Shown piece by piece: positions 63,608 through 64,000 of a DNA stretch of 64,000 nt. The translations under genes were made by a program, and so were the position numbers. This DNA comes from Pseudomonadota bacterium (GTDB lineage: Bacteria > Pseudomonadota > Gammaproteobacteria > Steroidobacterales > Steroidobacteraceae), in the NCBI GenBank assembly GCA_037200975.1, contig JBBCGI010000001.1, forward strand, positions 868,001-932,000. Reading direction: 5' to 3'. The notes under the pieces are model-generated. The model was not told the DNA's origin and ran no database searches. It saw only the letters and a list, made by a program, of their open reading frames with translations. Every line of letters begins with the position of its first letter. Position 1 is the stretch's first letter.

Positions 63608-64000
63608 AGGGCGGCATGGTCCGCAATTTCGGCCGGCTGCCCGACGGCAATGAAGTCGATGTCTATAGCCTGGGCTCGGAACAGGGTCTGCAGGCCGAAA
63701 TCCTCACCTTGGGTGGCACGCTGCGCGGCCTGTCGTTGCCCGTGAAAGGCAAACGTATTCCGCTGGTGTTGTCGCTGCCCGACCTGCCGGCCTACCTCAA
63801 GGACACTTCTTATCTGGGCCAGCTGGTCGGCCGCTACGGCAATCGCATCGCCGGCGCCGCGTTCGAGCTGGACGGAGAAAAATACAAACTGACCGCCAAC
63901 AACGGTCCCAACACACTGCACGGCGGCGATGTCGGTTTCGGCAAGTACCTGTGGAAAGTGCTCGGCAGTGGCGGCGGCCGCAACAGCTACGTCAAGCTCG
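63517..64000 (+). CDS. galM: Exported aldose 1-epimerase (mutarotase), 3' end outside window
   Basis: At least 161 residues, running off the right edge (family about 350-390). It equilibrates alpha and beta anomers of aldoses. After a twin-arginine-like signal (RRRSFALALLPVAAAFRGAYA, residues 6-26) come the family motifs GLQAEILTLGGTLRGLSLPV, GRYGNRIAGAAFELDG and NNGPNTLHGGDVGFGKYLW, the last with the conserved histidine. The ATG at 63517 lies within the permease remnant in a shifted frame; an ATG at 63604 (MKGGMVRNFG) is a possible alternative that would leave the protein cytosolic. Confidence 0.88.
   Translation, partial: MVDQERRRSFALALLPVAAAFRGAYAQEGMKGGMVRNFGRLPDGNEVDVYSLGSEQGLQAEILTLGGTLRGLSLPVKGKRIPLVLSLPDLPAYLKDTSYLGQLVGRYGNRIAGAAFELDGEKYKLTANNGPNTLHGGDVGFGKYLWKVLGSGGGRNSYVKL

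Overview
The window is GC-rich chromosomal DNA (roughly two-thirds G+C by eye) of a gammaproteobacterium. Gene order supports this: trmJ-isc-ndk-rlmN-pilF, queA-tgt-yajC-secD-secF and xerD-dsbC all follow the order seen in gammaproteobacteria. The mix of other genes (1610-residue NAD-glutamate dehydrogenase, fused isobutyryl-CoA mutase, ETF-quinone oxidoreductase, many TonB receptors) suggests an environmental aerobic heterotroph, perhaps of the Steroidobacterales/Nevskiales/Xanthomonadales side. That placement is inference. No prophage, CRISPR array or intact insertion sequence was seen. Layout: 1-5.1 kb, minus strand, is a collapsed isc locus in which IscS is fused to a degenerate IscU-like domain, followed by iscA, ndk, rlmN and pilF. 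5.1-14 kb has suhB, then queA-tgt-yajC-secD-secF with TerC and an unusual amino-acid permease. 14-16.2 kb is an ECF sigma / anti-sigma / double-PDZ operon. 16.2-20.2 kb holds tRNA-Leu(CAA), a Nudix hydrolase, a 7Fe ferredoxin, dsbC, xerD and an acyltransferase. 20.2-29.1 kb is acyl-CoA metabolism: icmF facing a TetR regulator across a symmetrical double operator, then thiolase, a short-chain dehydrogenase, ETF-QO and zapE. 29.3-33.5 kb is a tyrosine/ketone-body operon (hppD-maiA-scoA-scoB) facing a MarR regulator, and phhA with an Lrp regulator at 48-50 kb supplies tyrosine from phenylalanine. 33.5-40 kb has the large glutamate dehydrogenase, a glycosyltransferase and gpmA. 40-44.8 kb, minus strand, is a thiamine salvage operon under a clear TPP riboswitch: TonB receptor, small thiamine-binding protein, PnuT-type transporter, thiamine-kinase-like enzyme and a 2Fe-2S ferredoxin. 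44.8-53 kb holds phzF, a degraded serine-hydrolase-fold protein, a ModF-like double ATPase, phhA/lrp and an EmrA-Usp-EmrB efflux operon. 53-53.3 kb has the tail of an IS481-type transposase beside tRNA-Arg(TCG). 54.1-59.7 kb, minus strand, is a zinc-type uptake operon (DUF2946-like protein, ZnuD-like receptor, outer-membrane barrel, ZnuA, ZnuB) with no ATPase gene. 59.9-64 kb is a sugar-acid catabolic cluster with an L-arabinonate-type dehydratase, a dehydrogenase, an orphan sugar-binding lipoprotein, the remains of an ABC permease and a mutarotase running off the right edge. Four long, almost perfect hairpins sit exactly where genes converge (17.3, 29.1, 40.0 and 45.8 kb). Three share the core CGGTGCCGGG, and they look like a family of REP-like or terminator elements. 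The items most worth a second look are this hairpin family, the IscS-IscU fusion in the collapsed isc locus, and the permease remnant whose other frame encodes the signal peptide of the mutarotase.
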